Shown here: positions 52,598 to 61,366 of the stretch, piece by piece
Layout of the letters: every line of letters begins with the position of its first letter
Numbering within the stretch: the first letter of the stretch is position 1
Assembly: GCA_018667335.1 (NCBI GenBank)
Contig: JABIVD010000053.1
Location: 24,157 to 88,156, forward strand
Direction: 5' to 3'
Length of the DNA: 64,000 nt
Source: Rhodospirillaceae bacterium
GTDB lineage: Bacteria > Pseudomonadota > Alphaproteobacteria > UBA6615
The notes under the pieces: generated by a model
Told to the model about the DNA's origin: nothing
The model's input: only the letters and a program-made list of their open reading frames with translations
Databases searched by the model: none
Made by a program: the position numbers and the translations under genes

Positions 52598-53566
52598 TTA
52601 CCCCCGGCCGTGGGGCACACTCGGGTCGATGGCGGGCCCCAGCGGGACGACGCCGCTCGGGTTGCGCTGCGGGCTCTTCGAATAGTAACCGCGCTTGTAG
52701 ACATCGAGATCGACCGTGTCGGCAATGCCGGGCATCTGGTAGATCTCGCGGGTGTAGGCCCACAGGTTGGGATAGTCGATCAGGCGCCGCAGATTGCACT
52801 TGAACGCGCCGTAATAGGCCACATCGAACCGGATCATGGTCGGGAACAGACGCACATCGGCTTCCGTGAACTGATCGCCGCAGAGGTAACGGTTCTCGGC
52901 CAGATGCGCCTCCAGCTTGTCCAGGGTCGCGAAAACATCGCGCACCGCGGCCTCATAGGCATCCTGGGCCATCGAGAATCCGGCGCGGTACACGCCGTTA
53001 TTTATCGTTTGATAAATTAGGTCGTTCCATTCGTCGATCTGTCCGGACAATTCGTCGGGATACAGGTCGCGTTCGTTGTTCGAGAAGGCATCGAAGGCGC
53101 CGTCCATCATGCGGATGATCTCGGCGGATTCGTTGCTGACGATGCTCTCGCTCTCCCGGTCCCAGAGCACCGGCACCGTCACCCGGGTCGTCGCATCGGG
53201 ATCGGACGCCGTATAGACCTGATGCAGGGCCGACAGCCCCAGCACGTTGTCGACATGGTCATCATCGAAATACCAGCCCTGGTCGCTGCGCCGCGGCACC
53301 GTCTTGTCGAGGCTGATGACGTCTTCCAGCCCCTTGAAGGTGCGCGTCAGCAGGGTCCGGTGCGCCCACGGGCAGTTCATCGCGATGTAGAGATGGTAGC
53401 GGCCGCGTTCGGGCACGAAGCCGCCCGCCCCGCTCGGTCCCGGCGCGCCGTCGGCCGTCACCCAGTTGCGGAACGAGGAATCCGTACGCTTGAAGGCGCC
53501 GTTCTTGTCCGTCTTGTTCTTGGTTTCGTTCTCTTCGACCCATTGGCCGTCGACCAGCATCGCCAT
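52598..53566 (-). CDS. glutathionyl-hydroquinone reductase (GST superfamily)
   Basis: A 322-residue Xi-class GST. The catalytic cysteine C65 lies in IAMNCPWAHRTL; SIVSNESAEIIRMMD and the C-terminal CNLRRLIDYPNLWAYTREIY are typical. It reduces glutathionyl-hydroquinones to hydroquinones, an auxiliary step in quinone detoxification or chlorophenol degradation. A GGGAGAAG site precedes the chosen ATG at 53566. Confidence 0.92.
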   Translation of the reverse strand: MAMLVDGQWVEENETKNKTDKNGAFKRTDSSFRNWVTADGAPGPSGAGGFVPERGRYHLYIAMNCPWAHRTLLTRTFKGLEDVISLDKTVPRRSDQGWYFDDDHVDNVLGLSALHQVYTASDPDATTRVTVPVLWDRESESIVSNESAEIIRMMDGAFDAFSNNERDLYPDELSGQIDEWNDLIYQTINNGVYRAGFSMAQDAYEAAVRDVFATLDKLEAHLAENRYLCGDQFTEADVRLFPTMIRFDVAYYGAFKCNLRRLIDYPNLWAYTREIYQMPGIADTVDLDVYKRGYYSKSPQRNPSGVVPLGPAIDPSVPHGRG

Positions 53567-53654
53567 CGCGACTTCTCCCATCAAGTTGCCCGTAAACTAC
53601 GCGGAATTCCCGCAACGGCAAGCCGCGAAACACCCAATTTCGTGCCTTTGTGTC

Positions 53655-55076
53655 CTAAAAGCGGAAGTAGATGAACGGCGAACTGTCCAGCGGCAGCAAA
53701 ACGAGCATCAGGGCGAAAGCCGCACCGGCCACCAGGCCATAGACGAACGGCGTCCCCGGCCGCATCGCACGCAGCTTGTCGACCTTTAAACCCGCCGCGG
53801 CATCGACCAGCACCGGCAGGACCACCATGAGGAGCATCCAGACCGGATACCCCTTCTCACCGTTCGCGGTGCTGCCCCCGAACATTGCGGAGACGATGTA
53901 GGTCGTGTCCGCGAACGTGTCGGCCCGAAACGGGATCCAGAGCAGCAACACCCAGACCTGCGTGATCGCGACACCAAAAATCAGGCCAATGAGCGGCGAT
54001 CCCCGGCGCCGTGCGCCGAACCCGGGGATCAGCGCACGATAGCGATAGGCCAGGATCGCGACACCGTGCAGCAGCCCCCAGAGGACGAAATTCCACGACG
54101 CGCCGTGCCATATCCCGCCCAGGATCATGGTGACCATGGCCGCGAACACGAACCGGCCGCCGCCGTGCCGGCTGCCGCCCAGCGGGATGTAGAGATAGTC
54201 GCGCAGCCAGGTGGACAGCGAGATATGCCAGCGTTGCCAGAAATCGCGGATATTCCGGGCGATATAGGGATAGTTGAAGTTGGCGGGCAACTTGAAGCCC
54301 AGCATCAGCGCGACGCCGATGGCCATCCAGGAATAGCCCGCAAAATCGAAGTAGATCTGGCTGTGGAACGCCAATGTCGCGACCCACAGCGACAACCGCG
54401 ACCAATCCTCCGGCGCGCCGTAGACCGGGTCGACGACCAGCGCCAGATTGTCGGCGATCGCGGCCTTGTAACAAAAGCCGAGCAGGAAAACGGCCGCGCC
54501 CTGGATAAACCCGTCCCAGTTCAGGACCTTCTGTTCCGCGAGCTGGGGCATGAAGTCCGTGGAGCGCACGATCGGACCGGCAACCAGCTGAGGGAAGAAC
54601 GCGATGTACAGCGCGACATCCAACGGGTTGGACGATGGGCGCGTGTCGCCGCGCGCGACATCGACGATGTAACTGATGGCCTGGAAGGTGAAGAAGCTGA
54701 TCCCGACCGGCAGGAGGATATCGGGAATCGACCAGTCAGGCGTCTGAAACAGCACGCCCGAGAACGCAGATATGTTCTCAAACACGAATCCGAAGTATTT
54801 GAAAAAGAACAGACTTGCGAGCTCAAGGCCGACGGCGACGAAGAGAATTTTACGCCGTCGCCCGACGTCATCGCTCGCGCTGATCAGCTTGGCGGCGATA
54901 AAGGCGACAGCCGAAGCGTAGATGATCAGGGCCAGGAAACGATAATCCCAGGCGGCATAGAACACGTAACTCATCACCAGCAGGAAGTGATGGCGATGCG
55001 CATTGCGGCTGAGCAGCCAATAAACGGCGAAACACAGCACGAAGAAAATAGCGAACCTGGCGTCCGTAAACAGCAT
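53655..55076 (-). CDS. MBOAT-family O-acyltransferase (AlgI-like)
   Basis: A 473-residue polytopic membrane protein of the AlgI/DltB family. Catalytic-channel histidines are H284 (DFWQRWHISLSTWLRDYLYI) and H324 (GGIWHGASWNFVLWG). It transfers an acyl (usually acetyl) group to an extracytoplasmic polymer. The ATG at 55076 begins MLFTDARFAIFF; an upstream start at 55127 would add 17 residues. It is divergent from an SGNH-like gene, the usual partner. Confidence 0.87.
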   Translation of the reverse strand: MLFTDARFAIFFVLCFAVYWLLSRNAHRHHFLLVMSYVFYAAWDYRFLALIIYASAVAFIAAKLISASDDVGRRRKILFVAVGLELASLFFFKYFGFVFENISAFSGVLFQTPDWSIPDILLPVGISFFTFQAISYIVDVARGDTRPSSNPLDVALYIAFFPQLVAGPIVRSTDFMPQLAEQKVLNWDGFIQGAAVFLLGFCYKAAIADNLALVVDPVYGAPEDWSRLSLWVATLAFHSQIYFDFAGYSWMAIGVALMLGFKLPANFNYPYIARNIRDFWQRWHISLSTWLRDYLYIPLGGSRHGGGRFVFAAMVTMILGGIWHGASWNFVLWGLLHGVAILAYRYRALIPGFGARRRGSPLIGLIFGVAITQVWVLLLWIPFRADTFADTTYIVSAMFGGSTANGEKGYPVWMLLMVVLPVLVDAAAGLKVDKLRAMRPGTPFVYGLVAGAAFALMLVLLPLDSSPFIYFRF

Positions 55077-55162
55077 CGTGAGCGCGGTCGTCCATTCATT
55101 GGTGTAATCGGGTAAACTACGCGCCAACGCACGTTTGTTGCACCCGGGAAGAGATCAAGTCC

Positions 55163-56233
55163 GTGAGCAATATAGAGCCCATTCTTCTGTTCGGCGCCAT
55201 CGCTCTCATCGCAATCCAGGTTTTGCGCACGCGGCTGCCGATACAGGCACAATCCTTCCAGATTCTTTCCGGCGTGATCGTCGGATTTATGCTTTTCGTG
55301 GGCTTCACGGATGTGACGGCCGGGTCACTGAACCTCATGCGCGCCACCCATGTCGACGAAGTGTTGGCCGAGCTCGAACGAAACCCGTCTGAAAAACGCC
55401 TCGACGTGCTGATTATCGGCTCAAGCCGCTCGGCCAACGCGATCGACGATGATCGCCTGGAGGCCGCGCTGGAAAAGGCTGGATTCCCCTACGATGTCCG
55501 ATTCATCGCAGCCGGCGGCTTCTTCGCGTTCGAGCATGAAGCATTGCTCGACGAGTATCTGCGCGAGACAGACCGCATCCCGATTGCCGTCCTGTTCGAG
55601 GTCTCGACAGAGGCCAAGGTCGTGCTCGATGCAAACAAGGAGAACAAGGCCAGCGGCATTCGATTCCTGAACGGAGGCCACGCCTGGTTGGCGTTTGAAC
55701 ATTTGATGGAGTCGGACGGGCCCCTCATCGAAAAGACTCGGAATTTACAGACCTACGCCCGCCACATCTTCTACCGGATGTTCAACATCGGGCTCGCCGG
55801 GCACGCCAAATATCGCGACTTCCTGCTGCCGCGAGATGCCTACCAGCCATTTGATACGCCCGATCCCGATTTCGACCCGGACTCGGTCCGCAGCGCTTTG
55901 CCGAAAGACTTCCCGGTGCTGGTGGCCCGCGCCGATGTGCTCGATGCAACCCTGCGCTGGCGCGCGCGCCAGGCCGCGTCCCTGCCGAAACGCGGCATCA
56001 AGAACGCGCTGTATTTCACCCCGCCAATTCTCGATGTGTATCGCCGCGCCCACCAGGCGGCGATCTGCGCGCGCGTGCCCGCCATCAGATGCATCGAATA
56101 TTCGGATTCCGACCTGCCGGAACAGCTGACAAACGAGCACTGGCGCGACGCCGGGCATGTCTTGCGTTCGGGTGCCGAGATTTATACGGACTGGCTTGCC
56201 GAACGACTGATCCGGAAACTGGCCGGCGAGTAG
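55163..56233 (+). CDS. SGNH-like membrane-anchored protein (MBOAT partner)
   Basis: A 356-residue protein with two N-terminal hydrophobic segments (GAIALIAIQV; IVGFMLFVGF), then an SGNH-type motif IIGSSRSANAIDDDR (S88 candidate nucleophile) and, near residue 335, NEHWRDAGHVL resembling the DxxH block. Such proteins act with MBOAT enzymes in polymer O-acylation (AlgJ, DltD types), so that role is inferred. The start is GTG. It has no close family name I can assign. Confidence 0.65.
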   Translation: MSNIEPILLFGAIALIAIQVLRTRLPIQAQSFQILSGVIVGFMLFVGFTDVTAGSLNLMRATHVDEVLAELERNPSEKRLDVLIIGSSRSANAIDDDRLEAALEKAGFPYDVRFIAAGGFFAFEHEALLDEYLRETDRIPIAVLFEVSTEAKVVLDANKENKASGIRFLNGGHAWLAFEHLMESDGPLIEKTRNLQTYARHIFYRMFNIGLAGHAKYRDFLLPRDAYQPFDTPDPDFDPDSVRSALPKDFPVLVARADVLDATLRWRARQAASLPKRGIKNALYFTPPILDVYRRAHQAAICARVPAIRCIEYSDSDLPEQLTNEHWRDAGHVLRSGAEIYTDWLAERLIRKLAGE

Positions 56234-56368
56234 CCGCAAATCCCGATATCGGTTGCTCGCCATGCGCCCACACGCATGGACTTCTGCGCATGCTTGGAGA
56301 TAATCCGTAATGTCGAACGCACCGCAGAGTCCCAAGCAGAGTGCGCGGCCGTTTTGTGGGGGAAGAGT

Positions 56369-57514
56369 TTGAGCCTGAAGAAAGCATGCGCCATCGCCGG
56401 TGTGGCGGAATCCCGCCTCGGCGTGGTCCCGGATTCAACCGTTCTCACGCTGCAGGCCGAGGCCTTCGCGGCCGCATTGGCAGATGCCGGGCTGGAGAAG
56501 TCCGATGTGGACGGGGTTCTGGTCTCCGGCGCCTGGGGCCGCCTGCCCCAGCTGCAGATCTGCGAATATCTGGGCATCCAGCCGAAATACGCCGACAGCA
56601 CGTCGGTCGGCGGCGCGTCTTTCGAGTTCCACCTCGGACATGCCGCCGCGGCGATCCAGGCCAGGCTCTGCAAGGTGGCGGTGATCCTGTATGGCAGCAC
56701 CCAGCGCTCCAAGCAGGACAAGTACATCTTCCAGATCCGCAACGACCTCGGATATCAGTACGAGGCGCCCTATGGCCTGCCGACGCCGGTCGGCGCCTAC
56801 GCGCTGGCCGCCTCGCGGCATTTCGCGGAATACGGCACGACGTCCGAGCAACTCGCCGATCTGGCGGTCTCCACCCGCGCCTGGGCCGGACTGAACCCGA
56901 AGGCCTATCGCCGTGATCCCCTGACCCGCGACGAGGTGCTGGACTCCGGGATGATCGCCAGCCCCCTGCACCGCCTCGACTGCTGCCTGTTCACCGACGG
57001 CGGCGGCGCGGTGGTGGTGGTCAGCCCCGATGTCGCCAAGACCCTCGACAAACCGCCGGTTTGGCTGCTTGGTCAGGGCGAATCCCTGTCCCATGCGCAG
57101 ATCTCCGAAATGCCCGACCTGACGGTCACACCCGCATCGGAATCCGGCAAACGCGCCTTCGAGATGGCGGGCGTCAGCCACGATCAGATCGACGTCACCG
57201 AGATTTATGACAGCTTCACCATCACGGTGCTGCTGACGCTGGAATCCCTCGGCTTTTGCAAACCCGGCGAAGGCGGCGCATTCCTGGCGAACGGCCGGAC
57301 AGGCCCGGGCGGCGAATTCCCGCTGAACACCAATGGCGGTGGGCTGTCCTACTGCCATCCCGGGCAGTACGGCATCTTCCTGATCATCGAGGCCGTCCGT
57401 CAGCTGCGCGGCGAGTGCGACGCGCGCCAGGTCGCCGATGCCGTGTTGGCGCTGATCAGCGGCACGGGTGGCGTATTGTCCTCGAATTCGACCTGTATTC
57501 TGGGTCTGGAGTAG
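56369..57514 (+). CDS. thiolase-like protein (SCP-x type), lacking nucleophile Cys
   Basis: A 381-residue thiolase-fold protein. The nucleophile position reads VGGASFEFHLGHAAAA with no cysteine, while ESGKRAFEMAGVSHDQIDVT, EIYDSFTIT and NGGGLSYCHPGQYG are conserved. This subgroup of thiolase-like proteins is typically paired with DUF35 OB-fold proteins, as here, in steroid, cinnamate or acetone metabolism. I chose the TTG at 56369, preceded by GGGGGAAG, where similarity begins; an open frame continues upstream to 56276. Confidence 0.8.
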   Translation: MSLKKACAIAGVAESRLGVVPDSTVLTLQAEAFAAALADAGLEKSDVDGVLVSGAWGRLPQLQICEYLGIQPKYADSTSVGGASFEFHLGHAAAAIQARLCKVAVILYGSTQRSKQDKYIFQIRNDLGYQYEAPYGLPTPVGAYALAASRHFAEYGTTSEQLADLAVSTRAWAGLNPKAYRRDPLTRDEVLDSGMIASPLHRLDCCLFTDGGGAVVVVSPDVAKTLDKPPVWLLGQGESLSHAQISEMPDLTVTPASESGKRAFEMAGVSHDQIDVTEIYDSFTITVLLTLESLGFCKPGEGGAFLANGRTGPGGEFPLNTNGGGLSYCHPGQYGIFLIIEAVRQLRGECDARQVADAVLALISGTGGVLSSNSTCILGLE

Positions 57515-57518
57515 AGAA

Positions 57519-57908
57519 ATGGCCGAAGAGACCCAAGCAATCGACCCGGACGGCGATCCCTATTGGCAGGGTGCCGCCGAAGGCGAGCTCCGGTATCGCA
57601 AATGCGGGGCGTGCGACGCCTCGATCTTCTACCCGCGCTCTATCTGCCCGAAATGCGGCGCGACCGATCCCGATTGGGCGGTCTCCAAGGGCGAAGGCAG
57701 CGTCTACGCCTGCTCGACCGTGCACCGCGCCCCGCCCGCCTTCGCCGACAACGCGCCCTACACCGTGTTGCTCGTCGATCTGGATGAAGGCTTCCGGATG
57801 ATGGGCGGCCTTGTTGGCACCGAGGCGATTGCCGTGGGTGACCGGGTCACCGTAACCTTCCAGGACGGCCCCAACGGCCGCCCCGCGCCTTACTTCACCC
57901 CTGCCTGA
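57519..57908 (+). CDS. Zn-ribbon/OB-fold (DUF35) protein
   Basis: A 129-residue DUF35 protein. An N-terminal rubredoxin-like zinc ribbon uses CGACDASIFYPRSICPKCG (four Cys), followed by an OB-fold (GSVYACSTVHRAPPAF; GDRVTVTFQDGPNGRPAPYF). Members serve as CoA- or acyl-binding partners of SCP-x thiolase-like proteins. It starts 4 bp after the thiolase stop, so translational coupling is likely. Confidence 0.92.
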   Translation: MAEETQAIDPDGDPYWQGAAEGELRYRKCGACDASIFYPRSICPKCGATDPDWAVSKGEGSVYACSTVHRAPPAFADNAPYTVLLVDLDEGFRMMGGLVGTEAIAVGDRVTVTFQDGPNGRPAPYFTPA

Positions 57909-57929
57909 GCCCCGTCTGGATTAAAGCGC

Positions 57930-58625
57930 ATGAAGAACAAGAAAGCCGAAACCCTCGAAGATGCCGTCAGCCGTATACACGATGGCGCGACGCTGTTGAT
58001 CGGCGGCTTCGGCCAGCCCGGTGTGCCGGAGGTTCTGATCGACGGCGTGTGCGACCTCAAACGCCGCGACCTGACCATCGTCACCAACAATGCAGGCACC
58101 GGCCACAGCGGTATCGCGCGACTGTTCGAAGAAGGCTGCGTGGCGAAGCTGGTCTGCACCTTCCCCTGGGCCAAGGAATCGTTTGTTTTCAAGGAGCTAT
58201 ACGACGCGGGCAAGATCGAGCTCGAAATCGTACCCCAGGGCACGCTGGCCGAGCGCATGCGCACGGCGGGTGCCGGTCTGGGCGGATTTCTGACCCCGAC
58301 GGGTGTCGGCACGGATCTGGCCATCGGCAAGGAAACGATGACCGTCGAAGGCAAGGATTACGTGCTGGAGAAGCCGTTGCACGGCGATTTCGCGCTGATC
58401 AAGGCATACAAGGTCGACCCGCGCGGCAACCTGATTTACCGCAAGACCGGACGAAACTTTAACCCGATCATGGCGATGGCCGCCGGCCACACGATCGTCG
58501 AGGTCCAGGAGGACGTCGAAATCGACGATCTCGACCCGGAAGTCATCGTGACGCCGGGTGTCTTCGTGGACACCTACTATGTCACCGGCTGGTACGAGAT
58601 CGGCAAGGAGCGGAACGCATCATGA
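57930..58625 (+). CDS. 3-oxoacid CoA-transferase subunit A
   Basis: A 231-residue class I CoA-transferase alpha subunit. LLIGGFGQPGVPEVLIDGVC is the oxyanion/glycine-rich loop; TNNAGTGHSGIARLFEEG and GTLAERMRTAGAGLGGFLTP are typical of ScoA/PcaI. Together with subunit B it moves CoA between succinyl-CoA or acetyl-CoA and a 3-oxo- or related acid. It overlaps the next gene by 4 bp. Confidence 0.92.
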   Translation: MKNKKAETLEDAVSRIHDGATLLIGGFGQPGVPEVLIDGVCDLKRRDLTIVTNNAGTGHSGIARLFEEGCVAKLVCTFPWAKESFVFKELYDAGKIELEIVPQGTLAERMRTAGAGLGGFLTPTGVGTDLAIGKETMTVEGKDYVLEKPLHGDFALIKAYKVDPRGNLIYRKTGRNFNPIMAMAAGHTIVEVQEDVEIDDLDPEVIVTPGVFVDTYYVTGWYEIGKERNAS

Positions 58626-59299
58626 GCGACGAACAGACAAACCTGCTGACCCGGCAACAGATCGCGGCCCGCGCGGCGCAGGACATGGAGGACGGCTGGC
58701 TGGTCAATCTCGGCATCGGCATGCCGACCATGATTCCGACTTTCATCCCGCGCGAACGCGACGTGATGTTCCACTCGGAAAACGGCCTGATCGGCATGGG
58801 CCCGCCCCCGGCCGAGGGCGAAGCGGACCAGGATCTGATCAGCGCCGGCAAGGAGCTTGTGACCATGGTGCCGGGTGGCGCCTATGTGCACCACACAGAC
58901 AGCTTTGCGATCGCCCGCGGCGGGCGGCTGGATTGCGCGGTTCTCGGCGCGTTCCAGGTGGCGGCGAACGGCGACCTCTGCAACTGGCGCCTGCCCAACC
59001 AGACGTCGGGCAGTGTCGGCGGCGCAATGGACATCGCGGCGGGCTCCAAGCGGGTGTTCGCGATGATGACCCACACGGCACGCGACGGCGCGGCCAAGAT
59101 CGTCGCCGAACGCAGCTATCCCCTCACCGCCGGCGGCGTCGTGACCCGGATCTTCACGGATATGGCGGTGATCTCCGTCACCCCGGACGGGCTGGTACTG
59201 GATGAAGTCGCTCCCGGGCTGACCGCCGACGAGGTGCAGGCCGTGACGGACGCACCGCTGATCATGAACTCGGTCGGCACCATCCCCATCGCTGCCTAG
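58622..59299 (+). CDS. 3-oxoacid CoA-transferase subunit B
   Basis: A 225-residue beta subunit. The catalytic glutamate is E53 in FHSENGLIGMG, preceded by VNLGIGMPTMIP. The C-terminal TADEVQAVTDAPLI is conserved. It is the catalytic half of the enzyme encoded with the preceding gene. Confidence 0.93.
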   Translation: MSDEQTNLLTRQQIAARAAQDMEDGWLVNLGIGMPTMIPTFIPRERDVMFHSENGLIGMGPPPAEGEADQDLISAGKELVTMVPGGAYVHHTDSFAIARGGRLDCAVLGAFQVAANGDLCNWRLPNQTSGSVGGAMDIAAGSKRVFAMMTHTARDGAAKIVAERSYPLTAGGVVTRIFTDMAVISVTPDGLVLDEVAPGLTADEVQAVTDAPLIMNSVGTIPIAA

Positions 59300-59318
59300 T
59301 GCGGCCGAGGACGAACAC

Positions 59319-60077
59319 ATGAACGAACTCACGAACATCACCGGCCAGGTGGCCGTCGTCACCGGCGGCACCGCGGGCATGGGCGAAGCCGCCGCGGTGC
59401 GGTTCGGCGCCGAGGGCGCGAAGGTCGCCGTGGTCGGCCGCACACCGGAAAAGGGCGACGCGGTGGTCAAGCGCATCACCGATGCCGGCGGCGAGGCCAT
59501 GTTCGTGAAGGCCGAATGCGCCGACGAGGGCGAGGTCAAGGCGGGCGTGAAGACGATCCTCGACACCTGGGGCCGGGCCGACATCCTGGTCAACACGGCG
59601 GGCGGCTTCATCGACGCGCCGCCGCTCGAGGAGATCACGCTGGAGGCCATGCATCACAGCTATGACTGGAACGTGATCGCCAAGTTCCTGATCACCCGGG
59701 AGCTGGTGCCGACCATGAAGGCCAATAATTACGGCCGCATCGTCAACATCTCGTCGGTCGCAGGCCGCACGGCGCGCGGCGGCGCCATCGAGTACGCGAC
59801 GACGGAGGCCGCCATCGTCGGCATGACCCGCCGCCTGGCGACGGAGCTCGCGCCCAACGGCATCACCGTCAACGCCATCGCGCCGGGGCTGGTTATGACC
59901 CCGCGGGTCGAGCGCCACCCGCCGGAAGTCCTGGAAGCGCGCGGCAAGGCGACCCCCGTGGGTCGCCTCGGCACAGCCGAAGAACTGGCACACGCCATCT
60001 GGTATCTGTGCACACCGGGCGCGGCCTTCACGACCGGCGCGGTGCTGGATGTGAACGGCGGCGCGTGGATGGGGTAA
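59319..60077 (+). CDS. SDR-family protein with Glu replacing the catalytic Lys
   Basis: A 252-residue short-chain dehydrogenase-like protein. The cofactor motif TGGTAGMG and NTAGG are present. In the active-site segment EYATTEAAIVGMT, Y159 and S146 are present but the invariant Lys (Y+4) is E163, read from a clear GAG codon. The Tyr-to-Lys pair lowers the Tyr pKa, so activity may be weak or altered. It ends the CoA-transferase operon, 19 bp after subunit B. Confidence 0.88.
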   Translation: MNELTNITGQVAVVTGGTAGMGEAAAVRFGAEGAKVAVVGRTPEKGDAVVKRITDAGGEAMFVKAECADEGEVKAGVKTILDTWGRADILVNTAGGFIDAPPLEEITLEAMHHSYDWNVIAKFLITRELVPTMKANNYGRIVNISSVAGRTARGGAIEYATTEAAIVGMTRRLATELAPNGITVNAIAPGLVMTPRVERHPPEVLEARGKATPVGRLGTAEELAHAIWYLCTPGAAFTTGAVLDVNGGAWMG

Positions 60078-60089
60078 GCGTCACGATGG

Positions 60090-60163
60090 CGTCATGCCCG
60101 GGCTCGACCCGGGCATCTTCGACAAGCAGCGCTGAGATGCGCGGATCAAGTCCGCGCATGACG
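60090..60163. repeat. mirrored REP-like dispersed element, copy 6
   Basis: It starts CGTCATGCCCGGGCTCGACC and ends CGCGCATGACG, with hairpins GCCCGGG..CCCGGGC and GCGCGGATC..TCCGCGC. It lies in the convergent gap between the SDR and amidohydrolase genes, far from the other five copies. Confidence 0.87.
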
Positions 60164-60191
60164 GAAGAAGTAAACTCCACCCGATCAATCT

Positions 60192-61088
60192 TTAAACCCG
60201 GTAGAAACCGGCCGCCGTGTCGTGGAAAAAGGCACGTTGGTCCGCCTCGGGCCGTGGTGCCAGGATCTGCTTGCAGGCCCCCACCAGATCGTCGTACCGC
60301 GCCCACAACTTCTCCAGCGGGAAGTTGCTCCCGTAGAAGCAGCGCTCGGCGCCGAACCGGTCGAGCACATGATCGAGCATGATGCGCATATGGTCGATGT
60401 CGCAGCTGTTGGTGAAGAAGTTCAGGCCCGAGCATTTGATCCAGACATTGGGCAGCGGCACCAGATGCTCGAGGCCCGCCTTCCAGGCATCGACCGTCGC
60501 GTCATCGTCGGATGTCAGCATGCCGCCATGCACCAGGCAGAAATTGGTCTCCGGGTGATCGCGGGCCAGCTCGGCGAAATGCACGAACTGGTGGGAGAAC
60601 CCCTGTAGCTCGAAGGTCATGCCATAATATTTGAGCAGGCCGACCGCGCGCTGGAAGTCATCGGTCAGGCATAAATCCGGCCGGTCGGCGCGGCAACGCA
60701 GCGGATCGCCTTCCCAGAAATGCAGCTGATGGCGCACCCCGCGTGTGTTCGCGTATTGCGCATGGCCCGCCAGGACCTCCTCGATATTCGCGTCGGTCAT
60801 GATGGCCTGGCCGACGATGGCGTGGGGAAAGCCCGTGCGGTCGGCTTCGGACTGCAGCCAGTCCGTTTCCTCGACGGGCTTGGCCGGATCGTAGTTGGCC
60901 TGCACATGCACCGACTTGACGACGTTGTTGTTGCCGAAATCCGCCCGCAGATCCTCGACCAGATAGTCCTGACGCAGGTCGCTATAGTCGGCGTCATACA
61001 TCTTCGGGGTCATCGGGGCGGCCAGCCACGGGTATTTCTGCCAGTGCCAGAGATGATGGTGGCTGTCGATGATGGGGCCTGAATACAT
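60192..61088 (-). CDS. amidohydrolase-family (amidohydro_2, TIM-barrel) protein
   Basis: A 298-residue metal-dependent hydrolase. It begins GPIIDSHHHLWHWQKYPWL, with the HxH metal motif, and ends with FGAERCFYGSNFPLEKLW, where the final Asp of the superfamily is Asn (GSNFP). Such proteins are lactone hydrolases or decarboxylases. AAGGAAAATCCCC precedes the chosen ATG. The open frame continues upstream only into the tRNA-like remnant. Substrate is unknown, though it may act with the nearby CoA-transferase set. Confidence 0.83.
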   Translation of the reverse strand: MYSGPIIDSHHHLWHWQKYPWLAAPMTPKMYDADYSDLRQDYLVEDLRADFGNNNVVKSVHVQANYDPAKPVEETDWLQSEADRTGFPHAIVGQAIMTDANIEEVLAGHAQYANTRGVRHQLHFWEGDPLRCRADRPDLCLTDDFQRAVGLLKYYGMTFELQGFSHQFVHFAELARDHPETNFCLVHGGMLTSDDDATVDAWKAGLEHLVPLPNVWIKCSGLNFFTNSCDIDHMRIMLDHVLDRFGAERCFYGSNFPLEKLWARYDDLVGACKQILAPRPEADQRAFFHDTAAGFYRV

Positions 61089-61126
61089 GGGGATTTTCCT
61101 TCGTGAACCGTGTTCAACCAGGCAAG

Positions 61127-61164
61127 TGGCGCGCACGGCAGGGTTCGAACCTGCAACATTCGCC
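61127..61164 (-). repeat. tRNA-Arg 3'-end remnant (att-like site 1)
   Basis: On the minus strand the T-arm and acceptor end of a tRNA are visible (TGTTGCAGGTTCGAACCCTG and GCGCGCCA). It matches the second remnant at 62511 in 33 of 38 positions. No 5' half exists, so it is not a working tRNA; it looks like an old integration scar. Confidence 0.8.
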
Positions 61165-61366
61165 TTTCCAAATCGCCTGCAGCTGGTTTGACTGTTGTTC
61201 TTGTTCCAATCGACTATAAGCAGCCTAACAAATCTCGCTGTATTGCTGGTCGTAAAGTCGGCCAACCGCTAGCGTTCGCCTGCGGCAACCGGAGATCAAC
61301 GCCACATGTCCGGCATTGGGATTCCAGCGACTGTGGATAATAGACGGCGCTGTGGTGGAGAAATTT

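Noticed and set aside
61127..61164. Functional tRNA on the minus strand
   Set aside because: T-arm and acceptor end only; the upstream sequence cannot form a D-arm or anticodon arm.
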